This document shows positions 46,291 to 56,412 of a stretch of DNA of 64,000 bases, in pieces. How positions within the stretch are numbered: position 1 is the first letter of the stretch; every line of letters starts with the position of its first letter. The position numbers and the translations under genes are program-made. The stretch comes from CAYONZ01 sp964405465 (GTDB lineage: Bacteria > Bdellovibrionota > Bdellovibrionia > Bdellovibrionales > JAMPXM01), in the NCBI GenBank assembly GCA_964405465.1, contig CAYONZ010000010.1, forward strand, positions 14,179 to 78,178. The letters are read 5' to 3'. Under the pieces are notes generated by a model. The model did not search any database and was not told where the DNA came from. It was given only the letters and a program-made list of their open reading frames with translations.

Positions 46291-47031
46291 ATGAAAGGTT
46301 TAATAAACAAAAGTGTATTAGCACTTGGTTCTTTGATTTTGGCATCGTCAGCTCTAGTAGGCTGCGGTGGTGGCGGAAGCGTTGAGGTGGTGTATGATTC
46401 TGGTTACAACTCATGGTACGACGTGTACGGATTCTACTGTGGATCTGGCTCACCTACTCCAGGTTGTAACTACTACGCTGATGGCTTGAAAGTTATCGAC
46501 ATCGAAGATCCATACTTCGATTACAACTACATGCTTCACTACGGAACATACACTTACTACAACACTTTTGGATTCCTACGCCAGTACACTGGATGGGCAT
46601 GGCAATCTCCAGATGGCGTTTTGTATGATGACTACGGAAATGCGTTGAACAATACAGCGTCTAAAGGTCGCGACATCGTGGCTGACGTTGCTCGTAACGA
46701 AAAGAACATTATCAAAACAGTTGGTGAGAAATTCGCAGCGAAATATAATTTGAGCACAGAGACTGGTGTTAAAGTTGCTCGCGTGTTGAACGATTGGGCA
46801 AAAATCGGAAAGAGCCGAGCTCGTACCGAGGCTGACCTTGCTGACTTCTCTAAGAAACTTTACGGAGTTGATTTCAACAAAGTAAAAGGCGCTTTGCTTG
46901 AAGCACAAAAAGGTAACAAAGCAGTTCTTGAGTCAGTTATCTCTGAAGCTGCAACTAACTGGGCTACTACTCCAGAGACTATGAAAGAAATCATGAAGAG
47001 CTGGTACGGCCAACAGGCGGCACAACTCTAA
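46291..47031 (+). CDS. Predicted lipoprotein, Gly/Tyr-rich N-terminus
   Basis: The signal sequence ends in the lipobox LVGC with Cys25 as the lipidated residue, followed by GGGG. The next 90 residues are Tyr-, Gly- and Asp-rich with aromatic YDVYGFYCGSG-like stretches and two further Cys. The second half is helical and charged (EKFAAKYNLSTETGVKVARVLNDW). AAGGGGAG precedes the ATG. No family is recognised. A strong terminator follows, so this is the last gene of the unit starting at the proline-rich protein. Confidence 0.8.
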   Translation: MKGLINKSVLALGSLILASSALVGCGGGGSVEVVYDSGYNSWYDVYGFYCGSGSPTPGCNYYADGLKVIDIEDPYFDYNYMLHYGTYTYYNTFGFLRQYTGWAWQSPDGVLYDDYGNALNNTASKGRDIVADVARNEKNIIKTVGEKFAAKYNLSTETGVKVARVLNDWAKIGKSRARTEADLADFSKKLYGVDFNKVKGALLEAQKGNKAVLESVISEAATNWATTPETMKEIMKSWYGQQAAQL

Positions 47032-47063
47032 ATCATCGGCAGGTCATTGCTTTGATTTTCAAG

Positions 47064-47093
47064 ACCCACACAGAATTCTGTGTGGGTTTTTTT
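47064..47093 (+). terminator. Strong Rho-independent terminator
   Basis: A perfect 24-base palindrome (ACCCACACAGAA and its complement) is followed by seven T residues, just after the lipoprotein gene. Confidence 0.92.
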
Positions 47094-47497
47094 ATGCACA
47101 ATAGCTATAGACTATTCTCATCCTGTTGAGCAGAGTGCAGAACTCCATTGCACTTGCATGACGATCCTGAGGTCCCTCTTCTCGGCCATCTGCTCAGACA
47201 TTTACTCGTAAATTTACCAATTGATTTACCCATTGATACTCGTGTGTCTTGTCGTCGTAGTCGCACGAATTAACTCAAGAATTGCCTGAGCACAGTCTTT
47301 GCTTAAAGAGACAATTAACGGATAAAGCCCAGTAGCTGAGTTTTACTCGAGACTGCGTGTCGAACTTCTGTACATCGGTGCCCCTTGGGGCGCTGATTGT
47401 CGAATGAGCGACTCCAGTGATTAGTTATGAATAGTTAATGAAAAGAAAAAAGAAGCCAAAAAATTGTGGCAAAAAAATAGAACGGGAGACACCTAAA
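47094..47497 (+). other. Intergenic leader ahead of the alpha/beta hydrolase gene
   Basis: About 400 bases without a convincing gene. No tRNA, repeat or clear promoter consensus is seen. A small hairpin GTGCCCCTTGGGGCGC lies at about 47380-47395. The promoter of the following gene must lie here. Confidence 0.5.
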
Positions 47498-49090
47498 ATG
47501 CTGAACAAGCACTTCTCGACACTTGTTAGTCTGACCCTTGTACGTCTGACTCTTGCAAACTCAAAGCTTGCAAATTTGACGTTAGCGGCATCGCTCATCA
47601 TCTTGCCTTTTCCTTCTGCTTTCTCTGCAGAAAACAACGGGACCAGAAACGGAGCTTACCCGACAAGTCCGAGTTCCAAAAATCCTCTCTTTCGAAACAA
47701 TATTTTAGAAAGTCACAACCCTACACCCTATTCATTTATTGAATATCCAAATGGGCGAACTTCCCCTTATCGAGTGACTGGTACGCGATATGGAAATCCT
47801 GAGATTCTCACCAACGGTTCCGTTGGGAACGATGCTCCTGGTGCGATGAGTTCTGCTGACAAAAAAGATGTTAAGATAGAAGTCTTCTATCATGGCTTCA
47901 CCCAAACAGGGCATGCGATGCGAACAGCAGCGCAAGAAGCTGTAAGTGCATCAAAGCTTGTTTTTCTACCTAACCATGTGGGCGCAGGTCCTTATGGATA
48001 TGAGTCTGAAATTCGACAAGGTGTGAATCATGAAGCGGTTAAAGATGGATTTGTGGGCGCCTTTGCTGGGCTCGAACAAACCCTTCATGGAATTCAAAAA
48101 AACTATGGAGCAGAAAAGCTCAATCTCACCGTCTATTCTGAAGGTACCATGCTCGCGCGAGAGTACTTCTCAGGAACTATCGCTTTCGACGATAAAATGA
48201 TTCCCATTCGAAGTCTCGAGGTGGCTCGCCAGCGGCAATCGCAAATTGGACATGTGGTGATGATGGGTGGACCTCCCTACAATATTAGCGGAATTCGCAT
48301 GGACTTGTTGATCTTGGGCTCATTGCTCGGATTCGATCTCAACACTGTTCACAAAGAATACGATGGTAAAATACCACTTGGAATGGGAGGGGAAACTCGT
48401 GACCTATCAAAGGCATCATTGGTTGGAAGAGTGCACGATGTTCTTCGAAGCTTTGGCTTGGGCATTGGTTTGAATGCAGCGATGAGTGCCGCCGGCAATG
48501 TGCAAAACTTTGGCGAAAATAAAGAGCGACTTAAATGGGTTCTTGCCACTGAACACTCAGATCCTACGAGCGAGTTAGTGAGAGACTTCGTTAAAATGAA
48601 AGGGCTAAAGGATTCGGAACTGCCGCCATTTGTTGGCTCGATTGAAGAAGACCGAAGCTCTGCGAATCTCCCAAGCTCAGGGATGGAAATAACAATGGTT
48701 GTTGGTGGAAAAGATCAATTGGCGAATGTCGATGAACTGCTAAGAGAATATGCGGCTTATTATCTCATCAATCCAAAGCGAACACGCTTTATTTTTCTTC
48801 CAGATGTTGGGCACATGGATTTGATTTGGGATGAAGTGCAAAATGGAAAATACGGTCTCGCAAAGCTGCTTGAAGATATAAAAGCCAATCCGGAAAAGTT
48901 TCAACCCACAATGGAAAATCCATTTCTTATTGTTGGCAAAAAAGGCTTAACTACAAGAAAAAATCTAGAGACCAGACGTCTTGAACACAAGTTTCGCGGC
49001 TATGTCGAAAGACCAGAGACTATATATAGTCATCTCGGGAGCAGTTCGCCATCTGCAGCCGGCATGACTTGTGAAAGCATCGTTCCCTGA
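47498..49090 (+). CDS. Predicted exported alpha/beta hydrolase
   Basis: A likely secreted serine hydrolase (esterase or lipase type); no specific family is recognised. The ATG at 47498 has GGGAGA eight bases upstream. An unusually long signal region repeats Leu-Thr-Leu units (VSLTLVRLTLANSKLANLTLAASL) before the cleavage site near FSAENN. The fold signs are VFYHGFTQTG (oxyanion loop), VYSEGT with Ser214 as nucleophile, VVGGKDQLA with Asp406 and DVGHMDLIW with His439 as the rest of the triad. The nucleophile elbow is Y-S-E-G rather than G-x-S-x-G. 530 residues, with long insertions. Confidence 0.7.
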   Translation: MLNKHFSTLVSLTLVRLTLANSKLANLTLAASLIILPFPSAFSAENNGTRNGAYPTSPSSKNPLFRNNILESHNPTPYSFIEYPNGRTSPYRVTGTRYGNPEILTNGSVGNDAPGAMSSADKKDVKIEVFYHGFTQTGHAMRTAAQEAVSASKLVFLPNHVGAGPYGYESEIRQGVNHEAVKDGFVGAFAGLEQTLHGIQKNYGAEKLNLTVYSEGTMLAREYFSGTIAFDDKMIPIRSLEVARQRQSQIGHVVMMGGPPYNISGIRMDLLILGSLLGFDLNTVHKEYDGKIPLGMGGETRDLSKASLVGRVHDVLRSFGLGIGLNAAMSAAGNVQNFGENKERLKWVLATEHSDPTSELVRDFVKMKGLKDSELPPFVGSIEEDRSSANLPSSGMEITMVVGGKDQLANVDELLREYAAYYLINPKRTRFIFLPDVGHMDLIWDEVQNGKYGLAKLLEDIKANPEKFQPTMENPFLIVGKKGLTTRKNLETRRLEHKFRGYVERPETIYSHLGSSSPSAAGMTCESIVP

Positions 49091-49155
49091 GTATAGTTCC
49101 GTAGGCACAGTTCCCAAAGTACAGCTCCGTAAGTACGATTCAAAAACCCTATTCT

Positions 49156-49186
49156 AAAAAAAACGCCTCAATGCCGAGGCTTTTTT
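49156..49186. terminator. Rho-independent terminator after the hydrolase gene
   Basis: GCCTC-AATGCC-GAGGC is followed by six T residues and preceded by eight A residues, so it could work in both directions. Confidence 0.85.
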
Positions 49187-49546
49187 GGGGTGGGCCTTCG
49201 GAATTCCCAGAACTGAGAGCTCTTTGCCAGATGCATTGGTATTTGAGTGTTCTGGTTATGATTAGATGCTTTATTTTCTCAGGGGATCTTTCTCTCCGCG
49301 GGTTCGCCGACCGAGTACATCATCGTTCGCGATGAAGTAATTCGGATCTTTTTCCCTGATGCGGGGACTTTTTACTGTTCAAAATTCTGACAGTCGATAC
49401 TTAATCTGTTTACCCTTACACTGCCGTCGGTTCAAGACTGACACTTGTGCAAACATATCGATGTGGATCTATTTTCGCAGTGGATGTTTTCACAAACCAG
49501 GCACCATTTTCTACTTAGATTTTAATGACAATGCCGAAGGGATTTT
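49187..49546 (+). other. Intergenic region ahead of the 1111-residue protein gene
   Basis: About 360 bases with no supported gene. A weak sigma-54-like sequence TGGATCTATTTTCGCA (49464-49479) has correct GG/GC spacing but several mismatches. A sigma-70-like pair TTGTGC and TCTATT, 17 bases apart, overlaps it. Confidence 0.4.
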
Positions 49547-52500
49547 ATGCTAATGCCACAGAATTTTGGTAAACCAAGCAAGGTCCACCGACGACCTCTA
49601 CACCTTGTGATGCTTGTCTTGATATTGCTCAATTGTGGCATTAGTTCGAACGCAAATGCCGAGTCCAAAAGCATTCCGACAGCTGCCGTATCCAAGGCAA
49701 ACGATGATATTCCGGCGGCAGATCTAATTTACAACAAAAACCCGATCGATCCCGAACGAGCCGCCGATTTGCGAGCTAAAGGATTAGATCTTGCGACGCT
49801 TGATCCTGATTCGTCGGATGTTTGGCAACCCACCAGCTATTCGGCAACTAACACCAAAGAAATGAACTATCCAGAGGATGGAGCCACCGTAAGGAGCCAA
49901 GAAGTTGTACGTGACAACATCAATGGATTTCGCGCAAACATCACCTATAATAATCAAAGTTTTCGTCTTATCTTGAGTTTAAATTCGCATGCGGCCATGG
50001 CTCGCGCCGCACTTTTACGAAGAGTCGGATACCCAGTTCAATCTCCTAAATACTATCGGCGATTGCGAGTGGAATTTGAATCACTCGAGGCCAAAGAAGA
50101 ATTTGTTTCGAATATCGCAATCGATGCCGAAGGCGCTGGTCGCAATCGATGGGTTCTTGAAGACAATAAAGATGAAAAACACATATTGATTCAAGACGGA
50201 ATGCTCGAACCAACGGAGTTTAATGTTCCATCGGCATTTTACATGGGCATTATGGATTCGTCGCGGTTGCAGGACCGTCGCTATATGCGGGCTCTTTTGA
50301 TTCCATTTGTTTTGATGGATATTTCTGAAAACGTAGACCTGTTTAGTTACGAAGCTGCTAAGATTTTTAGTGGCAACATCACCATGAACCAAGCCTATGC
50401 TGATAAATTTCAGGGAACCGATTATGATGATTGCCGATGGATGCTGGCGCGAATGGCGAACTTCAGTCGTAAAGACTGGCAAGAGATGGTGACTGCAGGT
50501 TCCTATCCAGAGGACATCTCGGCTTTGATTCTCGAAAAAATTATTGCTCGCCGAAATACGATGATGACTTTGTTCAACATGAAAACCCTCGTCGGACCCC
50601 AGGCCGGCAACATGCCGTATAGTAAAACTATCAACAAGGGATACGTTAAGAATGGTAAGGCAACAAAAGCCAATTACGATGGCTATGCTTTACGATTTCG
50701 ATATGGTGATCCAAGTAGCCCGATCACAGGACCAGAAATTGGACGGTTTGTTAAAATCAAGGGTCTGAGTGCGCTTCTTGGGCAGGCGATTACTCGGCTT
50801 AACGAAAAACTCGAGGTGCGCGGTATGGAAGCCGTCATGAAAAATCGCACTGCAGCTCTGATGAGTAGATTGAAACAACACTTCGGCAATAATCCGAATT
50901 CTCCATTTTCAATGCCGATCACCAGTTGGGGTGGAGTGATCGGCGGACCGATGATTCGAGCCAGCCGAGACTTAGTGACTGGATCTTACTATGGAACTCA
51001 GTCGAGCGATTTTCAGGTTCAGCTCGTTGACCAAATTTCAGCCTCTGCGCGTATAGGGTATTATCGTGGCTGGGACGGAATTACCAATATGATGCCATCG
51101 GTTTCTCCACAGGTGAGCTTCACTCGAACTTATGTGCATGTTCGCCCCGTTCCCTCGATTGAAGCGGCTTCGAAACAAAGTTGGAAAGACCTCTATGTTC
51201 CTTCGTCGATGCACAGCCTAGCGGACACCCTCAAATTCAAAAATGATAAAGACGAGACCACGCGCCTTGATGCGATGAAGGCATCACTTGCGAAATTTCT
51301 TGATCAACTTAAAGATCAAGAAACTTTCACTGTGATTGACTCCTATTCTTTGGGTGCAACGGCTCAGGCCAGTGTGCCGCTTGCTGCAGTCTTAAATATG
51401 AATCCCTTGAACTATGTGAACAGTTTGGTACTAGGCTTTGCTGCAAACCAGTTTTTGACAAAACGAACTGTGTTCATTCGCGAAAATGGTTTAATCAAAA
51501 TCTATGTTCAAGACGTTTCATCCCAGGCCTTATCGGCCTCGCTTGACTTCAATTGGTGGATGAATATTTGGAATATCAATCGCACCGAAAAATGGGGCAA
51601 GGCTGCAACTCGCGCCTACCATCTATCTGAAGCACCAACCGATCTTAAAGAAACTGGAAATTTTATTTCATCAGTTGCAACTGTGCTGAGACACAATAGC
51701 ACAGAAGAACTAGAGACTCTCTACCGACCTTATGTGCTCGATCATCGTCTCAAGGACAGCGTCGCAAATGGCAAATTTCTATGGACACGCTGGTACAAAT
51801 TGGCAGAAGAACATCGGGTTTCTGTGGTGCCACCGCTAGATGAAGAACACAAGAAGGAAGACCCCAAGAAATACACTCGCACTCTGTATCGTTACAAACT
51901 TTTAGATCGAACCGGTCAAAACTACTATGCGTTTCTCTCTGACGTATTAGATGGACTGGTGCAAAACTCATCCAAAATTCGCGGAGGAATTCTGGGGTCA
52001 GGAGAAAGTTCAAATCCATCGGATACTTTTTTAGGAGAGTCAAAATGGTCAGAAGTCGCCACTGAAGTTGAGACAACAGCGAGCAAAGACGATGCCCCAG
52101 TCACGTTGAGCCAGCACTATTGGACTGGGTGGACACTTTCGAAGAAGTCCTTGTTTTCGATACTCAATGTTTTGGATAGACGTTTAAAGAGCTTAAGGCT
52201 TGGATTTACTCTTATCAATCGCGATGAGTTTGCACAGATGAAGAGTCTGCAACTTTACCAGATTCGCTCGACTCTTGCGCTCTATAGCGACGGAGTAAAT
52301 AGACTGAAAGAAATCTTTCTATCTCGAACGGTCGCCAAAAAAGGAAAATCTTTTTGGCGGATAATTGGTGGGGATTCTTGGAGTGCCTCGGACAAACAAC
52401 TCGTCGAAAAAGTTTTAATTCCTTTAGCTGGTGGCAAGACTCGTTTTGCTCGTGAATGCCTGGCAGAATATCAGAAACAAAACCCTGAGACTCAATTTAC

Positions 52501-52882
52501 CAACCCAATTATTTTTGCCGGAAACTCATATGATTGTCTGCTGCCTTGGATGCAGAAGGTACTAAAACTTCGACGAGAACTACCTGACCTCAAAGACCGA
52601 GAGCAGTCGGCCCGCTGGACGACTCGCCTCGTGTCGGCTCTCGAAGAGAATGCCGATCTCGGACAACTACTACAATTGATTGGCGAAAAGAATTTATTTT
52701 ATGTCATCAAAGTCAGTGGTTTTAGAACGCATGACGAGAATGGCGACACAGCTGATTATACATCAAGCTCATACGGCACCTACAATTCAACAGAATCTGT
52801 CGGAATTTTCTCTGATTTCGTAAACAACTATGGAATTTCCTCAAGTGAGCTCAACGCCAGCTATTTGAGTGAGGGGAATTAA
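49547..52882 (+). CDS. Large exported protein of unknown function (1111 residues)
   Basis: No family is recognised. The ATG at 49547 has AAGGGA just upstream. A signal peptide (hydrophobic LHLVMLVLILLNCGI, cleavage near ANA|ES) leads into a long protein with no further membrane segments or obvious repeats. Segments such as YDDCRWMLARMANFSRKDWQEMV and ILEKIIARRNTMMTLF are helical, while the central part (residues about 400-750) appears beta-rich. Its stop is one base before the start of the subtilase gene, so the two are translationally coupled; the subtilase may process it or act with it. Confidence 0.8.
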   Translation: MLMPQNFGKPSKVHRRPLHLVMLVLILLNCGISSNANAESKSIPTAAVSKANDDIPAADLIYNKNPIDPERAADLRAKGLDLATLDPDSSDVWQPTSYSATNTKEMNYPEDGATVRSQEVVRDNINGFRANITYNNQSFRLILSLNSHAAMARAALLRRVGYPVQSPKYYRRLRVEFESLEAKEEFVSNIAIDAEGAGRNRWVLEDNKDEKHILIQDGMLEPTEFNVPSAFYMGIMDSSRLQDRRYMRALLIPFVLMDISENVDLFSYEAAKIFSGNITMNQAYADKFQGTDYDDCRWMLARMANFSRKDWQEMVTAGSYPEDISALILEKIIARRNTMMTLFNMKTLVGPQAGNMPYSKTINKGYVKNGKATKANYDGYALRFRYGDPSSPITGPEIGRFVKIKGLSALLGQAITRLNEKLEVRGMEAVMKNRTAALMSRLKQHFGNNPNSPFSMPITSWGGVIGGPMIRASRDLVTGSYYGTQSSDFQVQLVDQISASARIGYYRGWDGITNMMPSVSPQVSFTRTYVHVRPVPSIEAASKQSWKDLYVPSSMHSLADTLKFKNDKDETTRLDAMKASLAKFLDQLKDQETFTVIDSYSLGATAQASVPLAAVLNMNPLNYVNSLVLGFAANQFLTKRTVFIRENGLIKIYVQDVSSQALSASLDFNWWMNIWNINRTEKWGKAATRAYHLSEAPTDLKETGNFISSVATVLRHNSTEELETLYRPYVLDHRLKDSVANGKFLWTRWYKLAEEHRVSVVPPLDEEHKKEDPKKYTRTLYRYKLLDRTGQNYYAFLSDVLDGLVQNSSKIRGGILGSGESSNPSDTFLGESKWSEVATEVETTASKDDAPVTLSQHYWTGWTLSKKSLFSILNVLDRRLKSLRLGFTLINRDEFAQMKSLQLYQIRSTLALYSDGVNRLKEIFLSRTVAKKGKSFWRIIGGDSWSASDKQLVEKVLIPLAGGKTRFARECLAEYQKQNPETQFTNPIIFAGNSYDCLLPWMQKVLKLRRELPDLKDREQSARWTTRLVSALEENADLGQLLQLIGEKNLFYVIKVSGFRTHDENGDTADYTSSSYGTYNSTESVGIFSDFVNNYGISSSELNASYLSEGN

Positions 52883-52883
52883 A

Positions 52884-53976
52884 ATGAAAGCAAAGTTAGT
52901 ACAAAAATCTCTATTGCTCGTGTTTTCTCTTGCGCCCTTCACTCTGCTGGCAACTTCTTCTCGAGTGACTAGCCCAAAAGGAGCATCCATTAGGGTATCA
53001 AAAACGACCGGAGGCTCGGTGATCAACACTGACCAGAGTGTCGATATCGTCGTGACTGTTTTGAGTGCAAAGGGGATCAACGAAATAAATGTCTTGAGCT
53101 CACGTGGGTTTTTGCCAAACGCAAGTTATGTTTTTTCTCAAAGCGAAAGAGAAAATCTCAGAGGACTTGGCAACAATCACATTGGATATTCTGTAAGAGC
53201 TCGATTGAACTCAATCGCAAAGTTTGAACAACTCAAGTCGTTTGTAAAAACCCAGAAATTCGATCTTGCGATTGAATACAACAGAGTGCTAAGCCTAGCC
53301 GAAGGTGGCGCCTCGGTCTCTGCGGGCGCATCTACAGATAATATCTCAGCGGAACAAGATCGATTTTTTGGAATTCAATGGGCCCTCAAGAATTCAGGTC
53401 AAACTTTTGGCATTGAACTCGACGATATGAAAAGCTACCCAGTAAAAGCGATTGCAGGAGAAGACATCGGAGTCTTCCGCGCACCAAAGGAAAATCTTGA
53501 TCCTAGTAAACAGGTTGTTGTCGCCGTTCTTGATACCGGTCTCGATTATGGACATCCTGATATAACGAATCGAATAGCTGAAAAACCAGAAGAGTGTAGA
53601 CAACTCGTAGCCTACACAAAGTGTTTGAAGGACGCAGAAAGTAAACCCGAAGACGGCAAAAAAAATTCTTCATCCACCGTTTCTGGCACTGGCACCGTCT
53701 CTGGTACTGGTGCTGGCGCATCTTCAGGAAATCAAGCTACGGTCGCAGCCAAAAAGAAAGCCTGCGATGCCCAGTACTCCACTGTTGATTCAGATCACAA
53801 TGGGTACCCACTTGATTGCGCTGGCTGGAATCTTACGGTGAAACCAACCATGCCCGGCGCACTTGTTTGGGGCAACAATGATGCTTCAGATAATACATCT
53901 ACAACCACTGGCCATGGCACCCACGTTGCCGGAATCATTGCCGCGGAATCAAATAACGGTGTTGGTATTCAAGGTG
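52884..53976 (+). CDS. Subtilisin-like serine protease, N-terminal part (runs into gap)
   Basis: Secreted S8 family peptidase. GAGGGGA lies six bases before the ATG. A signal peptide (to about residue 25) and a propeptide-like region (to about 145) precede the catalytic domain. The catalytic Asp217 is in VAVLDTGLDYGHPD and His344 in GHGTHVAGI. Between them is an insertion of roughly 90 residues with several Cys and a Thr/Val/Ser/Gly linker (TVSGTGTVSGTGAGASSG). The gene is cut by an assembly gap and continues at 54077. It follows the 1111-residue protein by one base. Confidence 0.93.
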
Positions 53977-54076
53977 NNNNNNNNNNNNNNNNNNNNNNNN
54001 NNNNNNNNNNNNNNNNNNNNNNNNNNNNNNNNNNNNNNNNNNNNNNNNNNNNNNNNNNNNNNNNNNNNNNNNNNNN
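53977..54076. other. Assembly gap (100 N) in the subtilase gene
   Basis: Exactly 100 N. The frames on the two sides do not match across 100 bases, so the true length differs. Comparison with subtilisin suggests about 60-70 residues are missing between the His and Asn regions. Confidence 0.98.
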
Positions 54077-56353
54077 ATGATTCAACTTGCAGAACAGCGA
54101 AACGTTCTCATCGTTGCTGCCGCGGGGAACGACAATACAGATGCTTTGGTTCGCCCCTGTATTTACCCTGGCGTCATCTGTGTGGCCTCACACGATCCTG
54201 ACGGCGCGATCTCACACTTTTCAAACTATGGAAGTGGAGTTGACATTGCTGCTCCAGGGCTTTCAATTTTGAGCACAATTCCGCTTGAAGCAACACCCGA
54301 AGTGTTTTTGACCTCAAGAGGATATGACTACAAGCACGGCACATCGATGGCCTCCCCTTATGTAGCCGGTGTCTTGGCACGTCTGCTAAATGCAGGATTT
54401 TCGCCTAGAGAAGCCTATGCTCGAATTATGTCTTCAGCACGCGAAACAAAACAGTCAGAACGGCTCAATCGATTTAAATTCGTTAATTCCGGAAACATTG
54501 ATCTCGCGCGAGCATTCACTGTTAAAAAACAACCTTTGCTCTTACCCACATTTAAAACGCCAATTGCCATCGCTTGGGATCGTATTGCAAAAAGAATTAG
54601 TTTTTCAGTGAGCATGAAGAACTTTTGGGCCGAAGCCCGCAATGCTAATATCGAGTTGAGTCTTTTGGGGAGAGCTCAAAATGATGCGAGAATCTTGAAT
54701 GCGAATTGGGTCGTCCCTCTTTGGAAAGAAGATGAAATTCGAAACTTCGATTCAAGTCTTGAGGTACTTTCAAATCAACTTGAAAGCGAGCTCACATTTG
54801 AAATGAAAATCACTCTTGCCGACGGGAGCGTGCAAACTCGCCGCTTACAAGCTGAAGTTCGTGTACCAATTGGCGCCAACAATTTAGATCCTGAAATCAA
54901 GTCGATTCCAATTCTATCAAATGGTGATCTCTCAAAGGCGACAATACGATCTGTGCTCAACAAGGATGGAAGCACCAGCCCGGAGTATTTTGCTATTGAG
55001 TCCCAAGGTGAGTCGGCCTCTCTTAAACTTCTTAAACTGCAGGGGGGATCATTCACGGTCACTGCACAAACTCAATTGGCAACAAAAGACCTACAAGATC
55101 TGCTACTCATCGAAAAGCTTTCGCTTTCGACGAACCAGCAGAGAACCTATGTCTTGATCTATCGAACATCAATTCCTGCTGACGCAGACAAAGCCACTAA
55201 GACTGGACAAGGACAGACTGAAACAGAAATGCAACCCACCGTTGGTTTTCGATTCTTCTATTTTGATGAGGATTTGAAACCCAAAAATGTTCGATTCGAT
55301 GGTAAAATGGACTCCTCATTTGTTTACCCAAACAAGGTCACAGGTCTCAAAGAAGATTTTGAATGGATGGGAACTTCAACCGGAAAAGTTCCTCTTTGGG
55401 TTGACCGCGGCACCACGCCAGATCTCGAGAAGAAACCGTATGATCCTTGGGCTGCAATGGATCTAGATGCGCCCATTTACAAGGTCTTCTATTGGAGTAC
55501 CGATGGCCTTAAGACTATTGCGGCACCTAAAAACTATGTCCCATTAGCACTTCTCAAGCCTTCGCCTGAGCAGATCATATCTGGACGCTTACCTATCATG
55601 TTTGTGAAAGATGCCAACTCAACAAATGCTGTTTATTCAGTTGCGGAGGCTTTTGATGGTAAACTCGAGAATCAACAAAACTTCAACGCTGGATTCTTTC
55701 GAGCTCTCTGGGGAATTTCTCGAACGTCGGTTAGCGACATATCTCAAGTCGATGATCTCTCTGGGACAGTTTTTTTCAACAGTAGTTATCGAACTGCTCA
55801 ACGGGCAACTGCTCTGTTAAATCATCGTTCAGCAACTAAAGACGATCAAAAACTACTAGATGTTTCACAAGATTTCGAAATCGCGGCAAGCGGACTGATT
55901 GATTCTATCATCAATGTTCCTGGTCTATTTATTGGACGAAACTCTGCCGCTGTGATGGCGCAATCTATTTACGATTTGGAGTATCAGGATCTGAAGACAC
56001 GAGAACGGGCAACCACCTCAATGCGGAAGTTTAGCTTTTTGCCACAATTCTTTTACAGCAGGTTGTTTTCACCGGCCTCAATCGAGGACAGCCTCAAGTC
56101 GCACGGTAGCGATCGCCTTCCGGGTATGTACGTTGCTTCTGGACTAGGTTTGACCCAAGGCCTTGAGGTGATAGTGCCACGCTACAATCAATCGGGCCAA
56201 CTTCTTGGATTGATACGGCCAGCACGTTTGCAGCTAGATGCCTCAAGTGACTGTGAATCTGTTGGAAATGCCGTTGGCGCAAACGCCGATGAACCCGCAC
56301 GTATGATGTTTTTCTGCAAAGACAGATTTATTCAGGTTCCTTTGAAATACTAG
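54077..56353 (+). CDS. Subtilisin-like serine protease, C-terminal part (starts in gap)
   Basis: Continuation of the S8 protease; the apparent ATG at 54077 is internal to the gene. The oxyanion Asn is in AAAGNDN and the nucleophile Ser in HGTSMASPYVAG (residues 18 and 90 of this part). The catalytic domain ends near residue 150. A C-terminal region of about 600 residues follows, with no recognised domain, rich in beta-strand pattern, and perhaps used for surface display or substrate binding. The whole protein would be near 1,180-1,200 residues, far longer than a basic subtilase. Confidence 0.93.
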   Translation: MIQLAEQRNVLIVAAAGNDNTDALVRPCIYPGVICVASHDPDGAISHFSNYGSGVDIAAPGLSILSTIPLEATPEVFLTSRGYDYKHGTSMASPYVAGVLARLLNAGFSPREAYARIMSSARETKQSERLNRFKFVNSGNIDLARAFTVKKQPLLLPTFKTPIAIAWDRIAKRISFSVSMKNFWAEARNANIELSLLGRAQNDARILNANWVVPLWKEDEIRNFDSSLEVLSNQLESELTFEMKITLADGSVQTRRLQAEVRVPIGANNLDPEIKSIPILSNGDLSKATIRSVLNKDGSTSPEYFAIESQGESASLKLLKLQGGSFTVTAQTQLATKDLQDLLLIEKLSLSTNQQRTYVLIYRTSIPADADKATKTGQGQTETEMQPTVGFRFFYFDEDLKPKNVRFDGKMDSSFVYPNKVTGLKEDFEWMGTSTGKVPLWVDRGTTPDLEKKPYDPWAAMDLDAPIYKVFYWSTDGLKTIAAPKNYVPLALLKPSPEQIISGRLPIMFVKDANSTNAVYSVAEAFDGKLENQQNFNAGFFRALWGISRTSVSDISQVDDLSGTVFFNSSYRTAQRATALLNHRSATKDDQKLLDVSQDFEIAASGLIDSIINVPGLFIGRNSAAVMAQSIYDLEYQDLKTRERATTSMRKFSFLPQFFYSRLFSPASIEDSLKSHGSDRLPGMYVASGLGLTQGLEVIVPRYNQSGQLLGLIRPARLQLDASSDCESVGNAVGANADEPARMMFFCKDRFIQVPLKY

Positions 56354-56390
56354 GGTGTATTCTCACTACTAACCTGTAAGGCTATTTACT

Positions 56391-56412
56391 CGGTGGGCTT
56401 TAAGGCTCACCG
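56391..56412. terminator. Hairpin between convergent subtilase and kinase genes
   Basis: CGGTGGGC and GCTCACCG pair over eight bases (one G-U) around TTTAAG. It overlaps the kinase stop codon and follows the protease stop by about 40 bases. Confidence 0.45.

Noticed and set aside
49300..49330. GGTTCGCC stretch resembling a tRNA T-loop
   Set aside because: No acceptor or anticodon stems could be folded around it.
49464..49479. Sigma-54-like TGGATCTATTTTCGCA before the 1111-residue protein gene
   Set aside because: Spacing is right but too many consensus mismatches to call.
54077..54080. ATG just after the N run as the start of a separate protein
   Set aside because: The sequence continues the subtilase core (Asn and Ser motifs), so it is internal to the interrupted gene.
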